Shown here: positions 24,937 through 34,127 of the stretch, piece after piece
How positions within the stretch are numbered: position 1 is the first letter of the stretch
Layout of the letters: every line of letters begins with the position of its first letter
Source of the DNA: Microbacterium sp. SS28
Lineage (GTDB): Bacteria; Actinomycetota; Actinomycetes; Actinomycetales; Microbacteriaceae
Direction of reading: 5' to 3'
DNA: 64,000 bases
Assembly (NCBI RefSeq): GCF_022761035.1
Contig: NZ_JAKWJP010000001.1
Coordinates: 1-64,000, forward strand
Made by a program: the position numbers and the translations under genes
Notes under the pieces: model-generated
What the model saw: the letters and a program-made list of their open reading frames with translations, nothing else
Told to the model about the DNA's origin: nothing
The model's database searches: none

Positions 24937-26331
24937 GTGACCGACATCGAATACCGCATAGAGCACGACACGATGGGCGAGGTGCGCGTCCCCAAGGACG
25001 CCCTCTACGCAGCGCAGACGCAGCGTGCCGTCGAGAACTTCCCCATCTCGGGCGACTCGCTCGACCCGGCCCAGATCGTGGCGCTCGCCCGCATCAAGAA
25101 GGCGGCTGCGCTCGCCAACAAAGAGCTCGGGACCCTCGACGGCGCCATCGCCGACGCGATCGCCCGTGCCGCCGACCTCGTCATCTCGGGCGCGCACGCC
25201 GACCAGTTCCCGATCGACGTCTACCAGACCGGCAGCGGCACGTCCTCGAACATGAACATGAACGAGGTGCTCGCGACGCTCGCGACGCGCGACCTCGGTC
25301 AGACCGTGCACCCCAATGACCACGTGAACGCGTCGCAGTCCTCGAACGACGTCTTCCCGACGTCGGTGCACATCGCCGTGACGCAGGAGCTCATCGACGA
25401 CCTCATCCCCGCGCTCGACCACCTCGCGGTCGCGCTCGAGGCGAAGGCCGACGAGTGGAAGACCGTCGTCAAGTCCGGCCGCACGCACCTCATGGATGCG
25501 ACCCCCGTGACCCTCGGCCAGGAGTTCGGCGGCTACGCCCGCCAGCTGCGCCTCGGCATCGAGCGCGTCCAGGCCGTCCTTCCCCGCGTCGCCGAGGTCC
25601 CGCTCGGCGGCACCGCCGTCGGCACGGGCATCAACACGCCGAACGGCTTCCCGCAAAAGGTCATCGCGCTCATCGTCGCCGACACCGAGCTGCCGATCAC
25701 CGAGGCGAAGGACCACTTCGAGGCGCAGGCCAACCGCGACGGGCTCGTCGAGGCATCCGGAGCCCTGCGCACCATCGCGGTGTCGCTCACGAAGATCAAC
25801 AACGACCTGCGCTGGATGGGGTCGGGCCCCAACACGGGTCTCGGCGAGCTGCACATCCCGGATCTCCAGCCCGGCTCGTCGATCATGCCCGGCAAGGTCA
25901 ACCCCGTCGTTCCCGAGGCGACGCTCATGGTGTGCGCGCGGATCATCGGCAACGACGCGACGATCGCGTGGGCCGGCGCGTCGGGCTCGTTCGAGCTCAA
26001 CGTCGCGATCCCGGTCATGGGCACGGCGCTGCTCGAGTCGATCCGCCTCCTCGCGAACTCCTCGCGCCTGCTCGCCGACAAGACGATCGACGGACTCGAG
26101 GCGAACGTCGAGCGCGCGGCCGCGTACGCGGGCATGTCGCCGTCCATCGTGACGCCGCTCAACAAGCTCATCGGCTACGAGGCCGCGGCGAAGATCGCGA
26201 AGCACTCGGTCACGAAGGGGATCACGGTGCGCGAGGCCGTCATCGACCTCGGCTACGTCGAGCGCGGCGAGCTCACCCTCGAGCAGCTCGACGAGAAGCT
26301 CGACCTGCTCTCGATGACGCACCCGGGGTGA
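24937..26331 (+). CDS. fumC: class II fumarate hydratase
   Basis: A 464-residue class II fumarase. [14 protein letters not shown] and [18 protein letters not shown] form the substrate pocket, with [17 protein letters not shown] and the superfamily signature [11 protein letters not shown] near residue 314. It is heat-stable, iron-free and acts in the TCA cycle, interconverting fumarate and malate. Aspartase shares the signature, but the overall sequence reads as fumarase. GTG 24937 is preceded by AGAGGA at good spacing. Confidence 0.95.
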   Translation: MTDIEYRIEHDTMGEVRVPKDALYAAQTQRAVENFPISGDSLDPAQIVALARIKKAAALANKELGTLDGAIADAIARAADLVISGAHADQFPIDVYQTGSGTSSNMNMNEVLATLATRDLGQTVHPNDHVNASQSSNDVFPTSVHIAVTQELIDDLIPALDHLAVALEAKADEWKTVVKSGRTHLMDATPVTLGQEFGGYARQLRLGIERVQAVLPRVAEVPLGGTAVGTGINTPNGFPQKVIALIVADTELPITEAKDHFEAQANRDGLVEASGALRTIAVSLTKINNDLRWMGSGPNTGLGELHIPDLQPGSSIMPGKVNPVVPEATLMVCARIIGNDATIAWAGASGSFELNVAIPVMGTALLESIRLLANSSRLLADKTIDGLEANVERAAAYAGMSPSIVTPLNKLIGYEAAAKIAKHSVTKGITVREAVIDLGYVERGELTLEQLDEKLDLLSMTHPG

Positions 26332-26383
26332 CGTGACAGCACGCGTCATATCGCGCCGGTCGACGCGGGCGGATAATCGGGAC

Positions 26384-27901
26384 ATGACGCGCACGCCTCG
26401 ACCGATCTCGGCACGCGCCCGCATCCTGGGGGCGATCCTCGCGGTCGCGTGCGTGGGCCTCGCGATCGTCGGCAGCGTCACGTTCCTCGCGCAGCGCGAG
26501 CGCGCGATCGCCGACGTGGATTCGCGGCTGCGCGCGCAGGTCGAGTTGCTGCGCTCGGTCGCCGACACGGATCAGGATCCGACGGATGCCGCGGCCGACG
26601 GCGCCGCGACGGCCGTCGAGGACCTCAACCCCGACGACTACAAGACGCTCGAGGATTACCTGCACGCAGTCGTGGCCCGACTCGTGACGGCGCGCGGCGA
26701 AGGCTCGGTCGCCGTGATCGACGGCGTCCCGCGGTTCCGCCCCGCGACGCTGTCGGGCTTCGACATCTCGGACGACCGCGCGCTGATCGACCGCGCCGTC
26801 GCCGAGGTCGCCGAGAAGGGCGGGACGGTCCTGGGCACCGCCGTGACGGACGAAGGGGCGCTGCGGTACATCGCGATCCCCGTCACGATGGAGGGCGAAT
26901 CCCAGTCCGGCCTGTACATCAGGGCCGTCGATCTCGGCGCGGAGCTCGCCCCCGTCACCGCCGCCGTCGCGACCTACTGGATCGCGGCGATGGCCATGGT
27001 GGCGGCGATCGCCGTCGTGGGCTGGTTCGTCGCAGGACGGCTGCTCTCGCCCATCCGCCACCTGCGCGAAGCGGCGGACTCGATCACGATCACCGACCTC
27101 TCGCCGCGTCTGCCCGAGCAGGGCAACAACGACATCTCGGACCTCACCCGCACCGTCAACTCGATGCTCGACCGCCTCGAGGGCTCGGTGGACGTGCAGA
27201 GACAGCTGCTCGACGACGTGCGGCACGAGCTCAAGACGCCCATCACGATCATCCGCGGGCACCTCGAGATGATGGATCCGTCGGATTCGGAGGACGTCGC
27301 CAGCACGCGCGAGATCGGCATCGCCGAGCTGGACCGCATGACGCGCCTCGTCGACGACATCGACGTGCTCGCGACGGTCGAGGGTGACCAGGTCGAGATC
27401 GCGGACGTCGACCTCGCGGGCCTCACGGCGCGCGTCGGCGAGCTCGTGACGGCGATCCCCGGGCACGAATGGGGTGTCGAGTCGCGTGCGTCGGGCGTCA
27501 TCCGCGCCGACCACGATCGCCTGCTGCAGGCGTGGCTCCAGCTCGCCGACAACGCCGCGAAGTACACGCCCGAGGGTGCGCCGATCGAGATCGGCAGCGC
27601 GATCGACAGCGAGGACGCACGCCTGTGGGTGCGCGACCACGGCCCCGGCATCCCGCCTGCCGCTCGTCACCGCATCTTCCGGCGCTTCGACCGCGCGCAC
27701 GGCAAGCGGTCGGTCGGCGGCTCGGGGCTGGGCCTCGCCATCGTCGACGCCATCACGAAGGCGCACGGCGGCCGGTGCGTCGTCACCGACACTCCGGGCG
27801 GCGGGGCGACGTTCACGATCCACCTTCCTCTCCCCTCGTCGGCGCTCCCCCAGCCGGTGCGGGCCGGAGACGTCGTGCTGCAGCGGGAGGCCGCCGGATG
27901 A
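26384..27901 (+). CDS. HAMP-domain sensor histidine kinase
   Basis: A 505-residue membrane kinase. Helix 1 is AILAVACVGLAIVGSVTFL, an external sensor of ~160 residues follows, and helix 2 is IAAMAMVAAIAVVGWFVAG. Then come HAMP (GRLLSPIRHLREAADSIT), HisKA with the phospho-acceptor His in DDVRHELKTPITI, and an HATPase domain with N-box QLADNAAKYT, G1 VRDHGPGIP and G2 GGSGLGLAIVDA. The stimulus is unknown. ATG 26384 follows GATAAT with a 6-nt gap. The gene overlaps the response regulator by 4 nt, with kinase first, the reverse of the commoner order. Confidence 0.93.
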   Translation: MTRTPRPISARARILGAILAVACVGLAIVGSVTFLAQRERAIADVDSRLRAQVELLRSVADTDQDPTDAAADGAATAVEDLNPDDYKTLEDYLHAVVARLVTARGEGSVAVIDGVPRFRPATLSGFDISDDRALIDRAVAEVAEKGGTVLGTAVTDEGALRYIAIPVTMEGESQSGLYIRAVDLGAELAPVTAAVATYWIAAMAMVAAIAVVGWFVAGRLLSPIRHLREAADSITITDLSPRLPEQGNNDISDLTRTVNSMLDRLEGSVDVQRQLLDDVRHELKTPITIIRGHLEMMDPSDSEDVASTREIGIAELDRMTRLVDDIDVLATVEGDQVEIADVDLAGLTARVGELVTAIPGHEWGVESRASGVIRADHDRLLQAWLQLADNAAKYTPEGAPIEIGSAIDSEDARLWVRDHGPGIPPAARHRIFRRFDRAHGKRSVGGSGLGLAIVDAITKAHGGRCVVTDTPGGGATFTIHLPLPSSALPQPVRAGDVVLQREAAG

Positions 27902-28554
27902 CTCGCATCCTCATCGTCGAAGACGAGCCGCGCATCGCGGCCTTCGTGAGCCGCGGTCTCGAGGCCGCCGGATACTCGACGGCGTTCTGCGACGACGGCG
28001 CGGAAGCGCTCGAGCGCGCCATGCGCTCGGACATCGACCTCGTGCTGCTGGATGTCGGGCTCCCCACGATGGACGGGTTCGAAGTGCTGCGCGAACTGCG
28101 GGCTCGGGGCAGCATCGTGCCCGTCATCATGCTGACGGCACGGTCGAGCACGCGCGACACGGTCGAGGGGCTGGATGCCGGCGCCAACGACTACGTCTCG
28201 AAGCCCTTCACGTTCGAGGAGCTGCTCGCACGCGTACGCTCCCGCCTACGAGAGAGTGCGCAGCCGTCGTCGACCTCGCTCGTGCACGGCGACGTCGTGC
28301 TCGACATCCTGGGCCGCCGTGCGACAGTCGCGGGGCGCGAGGTCGAACTCTCGGCCCGCGAGTTCGCGCTCGCCGAGCAGTTCCTGCGCAACCCCGGGCA
28401 CGTCCTGAGCCGCGAGCAGCTGCTGAGCCGCGTGTGGGGTCTCGACTTCGACCCGGGCTCGAACGTCGTCGACGTGTACGTGCGCTACCTGCGCGGCAAG
28501 CTCGGCTCCGACCACATCACGACGGTGCGCGGCGCGGGCTACCGCTGGGAGTGA
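27898..28554 (+). CDS. OmpR-family response regulator
   Basis: A 218-residue regulator. The receiver domain has the acidic pocket ILIVEDEPRI, phospho-acceptor Asp in LVLLDVGLPTMDGF (about 51), Thr in MLTARS and Lys in VSKPFTFEELLAR. The C-terminal winged helix has FALAEQFLRNPGHVLSREQL and VDVYVRYLRGKLG, ending VRGAGYRWE. It is translationally coupled to the kinase upstream, so the pair is a cognate two-component system. Targets are unknown; no obvious direct-repeat site is seen before the kinase gene. Confidence 0.94.
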   Translation: MTRILIVEDEPRIAAFVSRGLEAAGYSTAFCDDGAEALERAMRSDIDLVLLDVGLPTMDGFEVLRELRARGSIVPVIMLTARSSTRDTVEGLDAGANDYVSKPFTFEELLARVRSRLRESAQPSSTSLVHGDVVLDILGRRATVAGREVELSAREFALAEQFLRNPGHVLSREQLLSRVWGLDFDPGSNVVDVYVRYLRGKLGSDHITTVRGAGYRWE

Positions 28555-28699
28555 CCCCTCAGGCGCGACGGACGCGCACCTGAGGTGGGGAAACAGCCGT
28601 GCCTGAGCGCTCCAGCAGCGCCTGAGCGCAACGCCGCGCCGCGAGAAGCCCCGCCGGTCCTCCTCTGAGCGCGTCACCGGGCGAACGCCGCCTGGCAGA

Positions 28700-28800
28700 G
28701 AGAAGCCCCCGGCGCTGGGGGACGCCGGGGGCTGGGAAGGGGTCAGAGCTGGGGGACTCTGACCCGCGTCAATCGCCGTGTGGGGGCTGGGGCGATTGAG
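28700..28800 (-). ncRNA. candidate C-rich-loop structured RNA (6C-like)
   Basis: Read on the minus strand, two adjacent stem-loops have different stems but the identical 8-nt loop TCCCCCAG. One has stem GGTCAGAG/CTCTGACC (28741-28764). The next has stem AGCCCCCGGCG/CGCCGGGGGCT (28704-28733), followed by TCTCTCT like a terminator. A third stem, TCAATCGCC/GGCGATTGA (28769-28799), has a loop containing CCCCC and overlaps the last codons of the neighbouring gene. Actinobacterial 6C RNA is defined by two hairpins with C-runs in the loops, so this is a plausible member, although the runs are five C rather than six. The alternative is a 3' UTR with tandem terminators. Confidence 0.42.
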
Positions 28801-29353
28801 CTCTCTTCGAGCCGGACCATCGTCCGGCATCGTCACCCGCATCTGCGGGGGTCCTGGGGAGGATGCTGCCGCGCTCGCGCGTGGTCTGGTCCTCGAGTCG
28901 TGCGATCCAGCGGTCGACGCGCGGTGTCGCCCATCCGTTGGCGAGCGCCCACGCACGGAGGCGGTCCCACGAGCGTGTGCGCACGGCGTCCTGCTCGATC
29001 TCGCGCTGGGACAGCGACGAGTCGTCGGTCACGGCCGGCGGGGCCGGCGCGGGCTGGGTCACGGGTGCAGAGGCGGCGGGAGGCGTGATGACGCGCGGCT
29101 CAGGAGCCTGCACGACCTCGGCCGAGGCCGTCGGTCCGGGGATCTCGGGGGCGATGACGGCGGGAGTCGAGGCCTGCGGGGTCGGCGTCGCCGCGGCGTA
29201 GCGCGGCGTCACGTGGACGGCGTCGATGCCGACGGCGGCTCCGGGCACATCGGCGAGGGCAGCGCTGTTGCTCAGCGTAACGGCACAGGCGACGGCGACG
29301 ACGGCAGCGCCGACGATGAACCCGCCTGCGGCGAATCCGGCCCGTCCGTCCAC
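28769..29353 (-). CDS. membrane-anchored hypothetical protein with Pro-rich linker
   Basis: A 194-residue protein of unknown function. An N-terminal membrane anchor or uncleaved signal (GFIVGAAVVAVACAVTLSNS, residues ~12-31) is followed by ~90 residues rich in Pro, Ala and Thr. A conserved-looking helical end contains SQREIEQDAVRTRSWDRLRA and WATPRVDRWIARLEDQ. The layout suggests an outside protein spaced from the membrane by the linker. Start GTG 29353 has GGGGGTGA upstream. Its stop codon lies inside the first of three stem-loops, so its 3' end and the candidate RNA are physically linked. Confidence 0.65.
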   Translation of the reverse strand: MDGRAGFAAGGFIVGAAVVAVACAVTLSNSAALADVPGAAVGIDAVHVTPRYAAATPTPQASTPAVIAPEIPGPTASAEVVQAPEPRVITPPAASAPVTQPAPAPPAVTDDSSLSQREIEQDAVRTRSWDRLRAWALANGWATPRVDRWIARLEDQTTRERGSILPRTPADAGDDAGRWSGSKRAQSPQPPHGD

Positions 29354-29520
29354 TCGTCACCCCCTGTACCGATCAGCCCCCCGCGGGGCGACGCGAATCG
29401 CTCGACTGCGCGTCTTGTCAATGGTCGCAGACGAGTGTGAGAGGAGGGGGAGAGACAGATGAGACTCTTCTCATGTTCATTCCGTCGCATGCACGGATGC
29501 CTGGCAGAGCGGGCAGGACA

Positions 29521-29559
29521 AGGAGGGGCCGGGATGCCGCGCATCCCGGCCCCTCCTTT
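29521..29559. terminator. phoH terminator, 18-bp perfect stem
   Basis: AAGGAGGGGCCGGGATGC (29521-29538) pairs perfectly with 29542-29559 around a CGC loop, with short T-runs on both sides. It lies 9 nt downstream of the minus-strand phoH stop codon. The loop-proximal arms are GGGATGC/GCATCCC, the dispersed word core. Confidence 0.85.
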
Positions 29560-29567
29560 CCGACTCG

Positions 29568-30923
29568 TCAGGCGAGCTCGCCGGCCTCCAGAAGGTCGGT
29601 GACGAGGGCCGCGATCGCCGAGCGCTCCGAACGCATGAGCGTCACGTGCGCGAAGAGGTCGTGTCCCTTGAGCGTCTCGATGACCGAGGCGACGCCGTCA
29701 TGGCGGCCGACGCGCAGATTGTCGCGCTGGCCGACGTCGTGCGTGAGCACGACGCGGGAGTTCTGCCCCATGCGGCTCAGCACCGTGAGCAGCACGTTGC
29801 GCTCGAGCGACTGGGCCTCGTCCACGATCACGAAGGCGTCGTGCAGCGACCGTCCGCGGATATGAGTGAGGGGCATCACCTCGAGCAGGCCCCGCGCGAT
29901 GACCTCCTCGATGACGTTGCCCGAGACGACCGAGCCGAGGGTGTCGAAGACCGCCTGGCCCCACGGGTTCATCTTCTCCTGCTGGTCCCCGGGCAGATAG
30001 CCGAGCTCCTGACCGCCCACCGCGAAGAGCGGCCGGAAGACGATGATCCGCTTCTGCTGCTGACGCTCGAGCACCGCGTCGAGGCCCGCGCAGAGCGCGA
30101 GAGCCGACTTGCCGGTGCCTGCTCGCCCGCCGAGCGACACGATGCCGACGTCGGGATCGAGGAGCAGGTCGAGCGCGATGCGCTGCTCCGCCGAGCGGCC
30201 GTGCAGGCCGAACGCCTCGCGGTCGCCGCGCACGAGGCGGTATTCGCCGTCCCCTGTGACGCGACCGAGTGCGGACCCTCGCTCGGAATGGATGATGAGG
30301 CCCGTGTTGACCGGCAGGCCGCGGACCTCGTCGCTCAGCGCGACCTCGGTCTCGTACAGGTCGCTCAGGTCGTCGCCCGAGACATCGATCGACGATATGC
30401 CCGTCCATCCGGAGTCGATGGCCTGCTCGGCGAGGTACTCCTCGGCGGTGATGCCCAGCGATGCCGCCTTGACGCGCATCGGCAGATCCTTCGACACGAC
30501 AGTGACCTCCTGGCCGTCCTGCGCCAGGTGCAGGGCGATTGCGAGGATCCGGGTGTCGTTGTCGCCGAGGCGCATGCCCGAGGGCAGCACTGTCGGGTCG
30601 GTGTTGTTGAGCTCGACGCGGAGAGTGCCCCCCTCCCCCACGGGAACGGGGAAGTCGAGGCGTCCGTGCTCGATCCTCAGCTCGTCGAGATGACGCAGCG
30701 CCTGGCGGGCGAAATAGCCGATCTCGGGGTCGTGGCGCTTGCCCTCGAGTTCGGTGATCACGACCACCGGGATGACGACGCTGTGCTCGGCGAAGCGGAA
30801 GAACGCCCGCGGATCGCTCAGCAGCACGGAGGTGTCCAGCACATATGTGCGGAGGGCCTCGCCGAGCTCACCGACCTCTTCGGTCGATTCGCGGTGCTGC
30901 CAGTGTGGTGCTCGTGTGGTCAC
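29568..30923 (-). CDS. phoH: PIN-PhoH fusion ATPase (PhoH2 type)
   Basis: A 451-residue two-domain protein. The N-terminal PIN nuclease domain begins [12 protein letters not shown] (Asp about 30) and has [14 protein letters not shown] and [11 protein letters not shown]. The C-terminal PhoH P-loop ATPase has Walker [13 protein letters not shown] (about 266-273), [18 protein letters not shown], Walker B VIVDEAQS (about 362) and [14 protein letters not shown]. PhoH2 proteins of this fusion act as sequence-specific RNA helicase/RNase in mycobacteria, there with an upstream PhoAT partner. No such partner precedes this gene. GTG 30923, after GGGAG, gives the family-like N-terminus; an upstream ATG at 31067 adds an unlikely Arg-rich extension. 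Confidence 0.88.
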   Translation of the reverse strand: MTTRAPHWQHRESTEEVGELGEALRTYVLDTSVLLSDPRAFFRFAEHSVVIPVVVITELEGKRHDPEIGYFARQALRHLDELRIEHGRLDFPVPVGEGGTLRVELNNTDPTVLPSGMRLGDNDTRILAIALHLAQDGQEVTVVSKDLPMRVKAASLGITAEEYLAEQAIDSGWTGISSIDVSGDDLSDLYETEVALSDEVRGLPVNTGLIIHSERGSALGRVTGDGEYRLVRGDREAFGLHGRSAEQRIALDLLLDPDVGIVSLGGRAGTGKSALALCAGLDAVLERQQQKRIIVFRPLFAVGGQELGYLPGDQQEKMNPWGQAVFDTLGSVVSGNVIEEVIARGLLEVMPLTHIRGRSLHDAFVIVDEAQSLERNVLLTVLSRMGQNSRVVLTHDVGQRDNLRVGRHDGVASVIETLKGHDLFAHVTLMRSERSAIAALVTDLLEAGELA

Positions 30924-31126
30924 AACCCACTCCCGCCCCGAGTTCTCACCCGGTAGTACAGCGAGTCGACCGTGGTCACGAGTCGCGATCCGAAGGCCGA
31001 CTCGAACAGGCGCTCTGCCCGTTGGGATGAACGTACGTCCGCCGTGTGTCGGGCGATGACTCGACACGCACTATTGGCGTTACGGGCGCGTGAATTTCCC
31101 GCTAAGCGCAGGGATGCCGCGGAGCG

Positions 31127-32248
31127 TCACCACACGCGCGCGGACGAGAACGCCGCGAGGGCATCTCCGAAGAGCCGCAGCGTGTCGGCGCCCGTGCCGA
31201 CGTGCGCTGCGACCCTGACGAGGTCGGAGCGCACCGTCACCGTGAGGCCGTGGTTGGCGAGGGATGCCGCGACATGCGCGGCGTCCTGCGGGGCCGGGGC
31301 GAGCGCAACGATGCCGGCGCGCTGGGCGGGCTCGCGCGGTGTCGCGACCGGGATGTCGTAGCGGTCGGCGAAGAACATGACGTCGCCCGAGCGCGCGACG
31401 AGCTCGCTCTCGATCGACTCGATTCCGACATCCAGGATGTCGCGGACCGCCGTCGCGAGTCGCGCGAACGCGAGGTGGTCGGGGCCGGCGACGCTGAACG
31501 CCTGCGCGGACGGTGCCGGCTGCGGGACGGCGTCGAGCGGGAGATCCCCCTCGGTGCCCGCGAAGCCCGACAGCACGGGCGTGATGCGCTCGAGTGCCCG
31601 CTCGCTGAAGCGCGCGAACCCTGTGCCCCGGCCGGCGCGCAGCCACTTGTAGCCGTTGCCGCACACGACGTCGGCCGCATCCCAGTCGGCGTCGACGGCG
31701 CCGATCCCCTGGATCGCGTCGACGATGAGCAGTCGATCGCCGATGACCTCCCGCAGCGCCGTCAGGTCTGCGCGATACCCCGTGCGGAAGTCGACGAGGC
31801 TCACCGCGACGGCCTGCGTGTCGTCGGTCAGGGCGTCGCGGACGGCGTCGGGCGTGACGAACCCGCCCTCGGGCTCGAGCCACTGCACCTGGATCGCACC
31901 CAGCGCACTCTCGGCGCGGGAAGCGGCGACGGTCAGGCTCGGGAACTCCGCGCGCGAAACGAGCAGCCCGCCCGTGAGCCCGTAGATCGCATGCATGAGG
32001 CCGTATGTCGTCGACGGCTGCAGCACGATCTGCTCGGCATCCGCCCGCAGCAGCTCGGCGAGAAGTTCACGCGTCTCGCGGGCATGCTCGGCCACGAGCT
32101 CGATGCTCGAGCGCCGCCCCGAGCCGAGAAGTTCGGCGTCGGCGTGGACCTCGGCACGGACGCTCGGCGAGAGCGGACCGAAGGCCGCCCAGTCGAGATA
32201 GCCCGGCTCGCCGTCGAACGACGCCAGAAAGGACTCCCAATCGGTCAC
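31127..32248 (-). CDS. class V aminotransferase-fold PLP enzyme
   Basis: A 373-residue fold-type I PLP enzyme of the class V (NifS/isopenicillin epimerase-like) group. LDWAAFGPLSPSVRAEV is the typical start, LQPSTTYGLMHA lies at the cofactor phosphate site, and VDAIQGIGAVDADWDAADVV holds the Asp. The Schiff-base Lys is in CGNGYKWLRAGRGTGF. The absence of a catalytic-Cys loop argues against a cysteine desulfurase, and the substrate is open. GTG 32248 has CAGAAT 6 nt upstream on its strand. The 203 bp between this gene and phoH upstream hold no gene. Confidence 0.8.
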   Translation of the reverse strand: MTDWESFLASFDGEPGYLDWAAFGPLSPSVRAEVHADAELLGSGRRSSIELVAEHARETRELLAELLRADAEQIVLQPSTTYGLMHAIYGLTGGLLVSRAEFPSLTVAASRAESALGAIQVQWLEPEGGFVTPDAVRDALTDDTQAVAVSLVDFRTGYRADLTALREVIGDRLLIVDAIQGIGAVDADWDAADVVCGNGYKWLRAGRGTGFARFSERALERITPVLSGFAGTEGDLPLDAVPQPAPSAQAFSVAGPDHLAFARLATAVRDILDVGIESIESELVARSGDVMFFADRYDIPVATPREPAQRAGIVALAPAPQDAAHVAASLANHGLTVTVRSDLVRVAAHVGTGADTLRLFGDALAAFSSARVW

Positions 32249-32328
32249 AACGCCATTCTGGCATGCGCGCGCGGGGCGCGTAGCGACAGGAGGAGAGCCC
32301 GGTCAGACCGCGAAAATCGCGCGGAGCC

Positions 32329-32438
32329 TCACCCGCCGTAGCGGCGGTCCCGGGTCGTGAAATCGCGGATCGCGCGCAGGAAGTCGACTTCGCGCAGATC
32401 CGGACCCAGCGCCTCCACGAAGGAGAACTCGGTGTGGG
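32329..32438 (-). pseudogene. orphan duplicate of the uppS 3' end
   Basis: This 110-bp stretch repeats 32468-32577, the last 36 codons of uppS including TGA, with 7 differences, about 94 % identity. It keeps the reading frame and would encode HTEFSFVEALGPDLREVDFL and so on to RRYGG-stop. Four differences are silent third-position changes and the other three fall in two codons (Ser to Thr and Tyr to Ser). There is no start or upstream part, so it is not a gene. The silent-biased pattern suggests the copy came from a homologous uppS allele by recombination rather than by decay of a recent duplication. Confidence 0.8.
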
Positions 32439-32467
32439 ATGGGTCTGGCGCAGACGGCCACCCCGAT

Positions 32468-33247
32468 TCACCCGCCGTAGCGGCGGTCGCGGGTCGTGAA
32501 ATCGCGGATCGCGCGGAGGAAGTCGACTTCGCGCAGATCCGGACCGAGCGCCTCTACGAAGTAGAACTCACTGTGGGCGCTCTGCCAGAGCAGGAAATCG
32601 CTCAGTCGCTGCTCCCCCGACGTGCGGATCACGAGGTCGGGATCGGGCTGGCCGCCCGTGTAGAGGTGCTCGCCGATCTGCTCGGGTGTGAGGCTCGCGG
32701 CGAGCTCTTCGAGCGAGCCTCCCTCCTCGTCGTGCTGCGCGATGATGCTACGCACGGCATCCACGATCTCGCTGCGGCCGCCGTAGCCGACCGCGAGGTT
32801 GACGTGCAGTCCCGTCCGGTCGCGCGTGCGCTCGGCGGCCTCGGAGAGGACGCGGGCGAGCTCGGGCGGCAGGTTGTCCACCCGGCCGACGTGCTGGACC
32901 CGCCAGTCCCGCTCGTGCGAGAGCTCATCGGCGAGCTCGGCGATGATCTCGATGAGGTCGGCGAGCTCCTGCGAGTCACGCTTGCGCAGATTGTCGGTCG
33001 AGAGCAGGTACAGGGAGACGACGCGCACGCCGATCTCGTCGCACCACCGGAGGAATTCGCGCATCTTCGCGGCACCGGCACGGTGGCCGTGGGCGGCCGT
33101 GTCGTATCCGAGCTGCCGCGCCCAGCGACGATTGCCGTCGATCATCATGGCGATGTGCCGGGGAACCGCCGCCGCGGGGAGCCGGCGCCGCAGGCGGTTG
33201 ATGTACAGCCGATAGAGGGGCCCTCTGCCCTTGTTCGACTCCCGCAC
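32468..33247 (-). CDS. uppS: polyprenyl diphosphate synthase (cis-isoprenyl transferase)
   Basis: A 259-residue cis-prenyltransferase. HIAMMIDGNRRWARQLG holds the catalytic Asp and diphosphate-binding Arg. Then come GHRAGAAKMREFLRWCDEIG, VSLYLLSTDNLRKR and, near the end, DLVIRTSGEQRLSDFLLWQS. It condenses IPP onto an allylic diphosphate to build the carrier lipid (C50/C55) used for peptidoglycan and glycan export. GTG 33247 sits 6 nt after TACGGT on its strand, so a leaderless start is preferred to the upstream ATG at 33319. Its 3' end is duplicated immediately downstream. Confidence 0.93.
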   Translation of the reverse strand: MRESNKGRGPLYRLYINRLRRRLPAAAVPRHIAMMIDGNRRWARQLGYDTAAHGHRAGAAKMREFLRWCDEIGVRVVSLYLLSTDNLRKRDSQELADLIEIIAELADELSHERDWRVQHVGRVDNLPPELARVLSEAAERTRDRTGLHVNLAVGYGGRSEIVDAVRSIIAQHDEEGGSLEELAASLTPEQIGEHLYTGGQPDPDLVIRTSGEQRLSDFLLWQSAHSEFYFVEALGPDLREVDFLRAIRDFTTRDRRYGG

Positions 33248-33351
33248 ACGCCTACCGTACAACGGCGCCCCGAGCGATGCCCGCGCGCGCGGCCCGCTTC
33301 CGCGCGAGACGCGTACCACGGAAGGAATGGACAGCGCCGTAGGCTTCTCGC

Positions 33352-34092
33352 GTGGAGCACAGCGTGAACGGCCCGGACGTCGAGGACGAGGGCGCCGACA
33401 TGCCCCAGCTTCCCCTCATCGAGGACGCCGTCGCCAACGACGGCATCGATCTCAAGCCGTCGTGGCGCGGCTGGATCCACGCCGGGACGTTCCCCGTCGC
33501 GCTCGTGGCCGGCATCGTGCTGATCGCGCTCGCGCAGGGTCCCGCGGCCAAGTGGTCGTGCGCCGTGTTCGTCGCCTCGTCGCTCCTGCTCTTCGGCAAC
33601 TCGGCCCTCTACCACCGCTTCAACTGGAAGCCGACGACGAAGGCCGTCTTCAAGCGGATCGACCACGCGAACATCCTGCTGCTCATCGCGGGCACGTACA
33701 CGCCGATCGCGGTGCTCGGACTGCCCACCAACCAGTCGGTCCTGCTGCTGTCCCTCGTCTGGGGCGGCGCGATCCTGGGCATCCTGTTCCGCGTGTTCTG
33801 GATCGACGCTCCGCGCTGGCTCTACGTCGCGCTCTACCTCGTCCTCGGGTGGGCGGCGGTCATGTATCTGCCGCAGCTCTGGGCGGCGAGCATCCCGATG
33901 GTGATCCTCGTCGCGATCGGCGGCCTGCTGTACACGGGCGGCGCGATCGTCTACGCGCTCAAGCGCCCCAACCCGTGGCCCGGCCACTTCGGGTTCCACG
34001 AGATCTTCCACGTGTGCACGGTGCTCGCGTTCCTGTGCCACTGGACGGCGGCGCTCATCATCGCGGTCAACCCCGTCTACCACGCGGGCTGA
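33352..34092 (+). CDS. trhA: PAQR family membrane protein, hemolysin III type
   Basis: A 246-residue seven-helix protein of the TrhA/hemolysin III branch of the PAQR family. Conserved metal-site residues appear as SLLLFGNSALYHRFNW (Ser and His), IDHANILLLIAGTYTP (Asp/His) and, near the end, FGFHEIFHVCTVLAFLCHW with the paired His. Members are linked to membrane energetics and lipid balance; direct hemolysis is doubtful. GTG 33352 has TAGGCT at 33340-33345 with a 6-nt gap, a very clear leaderless promoter, and it is divergent from uppS. Confidence 0.9.
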   Translation: MEHSVNGPDVEDEGADMPQLPLIEDAVANDGIDLKPSWRGWIHAGTFPVALVAGIVLIALAQGPAAKWSCAVFVASSLLLFGNSALYHRFNWKPTTKAVFKRIDHANILLLIAGTYTPIAVLGLPTNQSVLLLSLVWGGAILGILFRVFWIDAPRWLYVALYLVLGWAAVMYLPQLWAASIPMVILVAIGGLLYTGGAIVYALKRPNPWPGHFGFHEIFHVCTVLAFLCHWTAALIIAVNPVYHAG

Positions 34093-34102
34093 CACGCGTT
34101 CG

Positions 34103-34124
34103 GGATGCCGCAGCCGCGGCATCC
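34103..34124. terminator. bidirectional hairpin made of two dispersed-word copies
   Basis: GGATGCCGC (34103-34111) and GCGGCATCC (34116-34124) form a perfect 9-bp stem with loop AGCC. The hairpin stands between the convergent trhA gene and a small membrane protein gene. Confidence 0.75.
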
Positions 34125-34127
34125 GTC

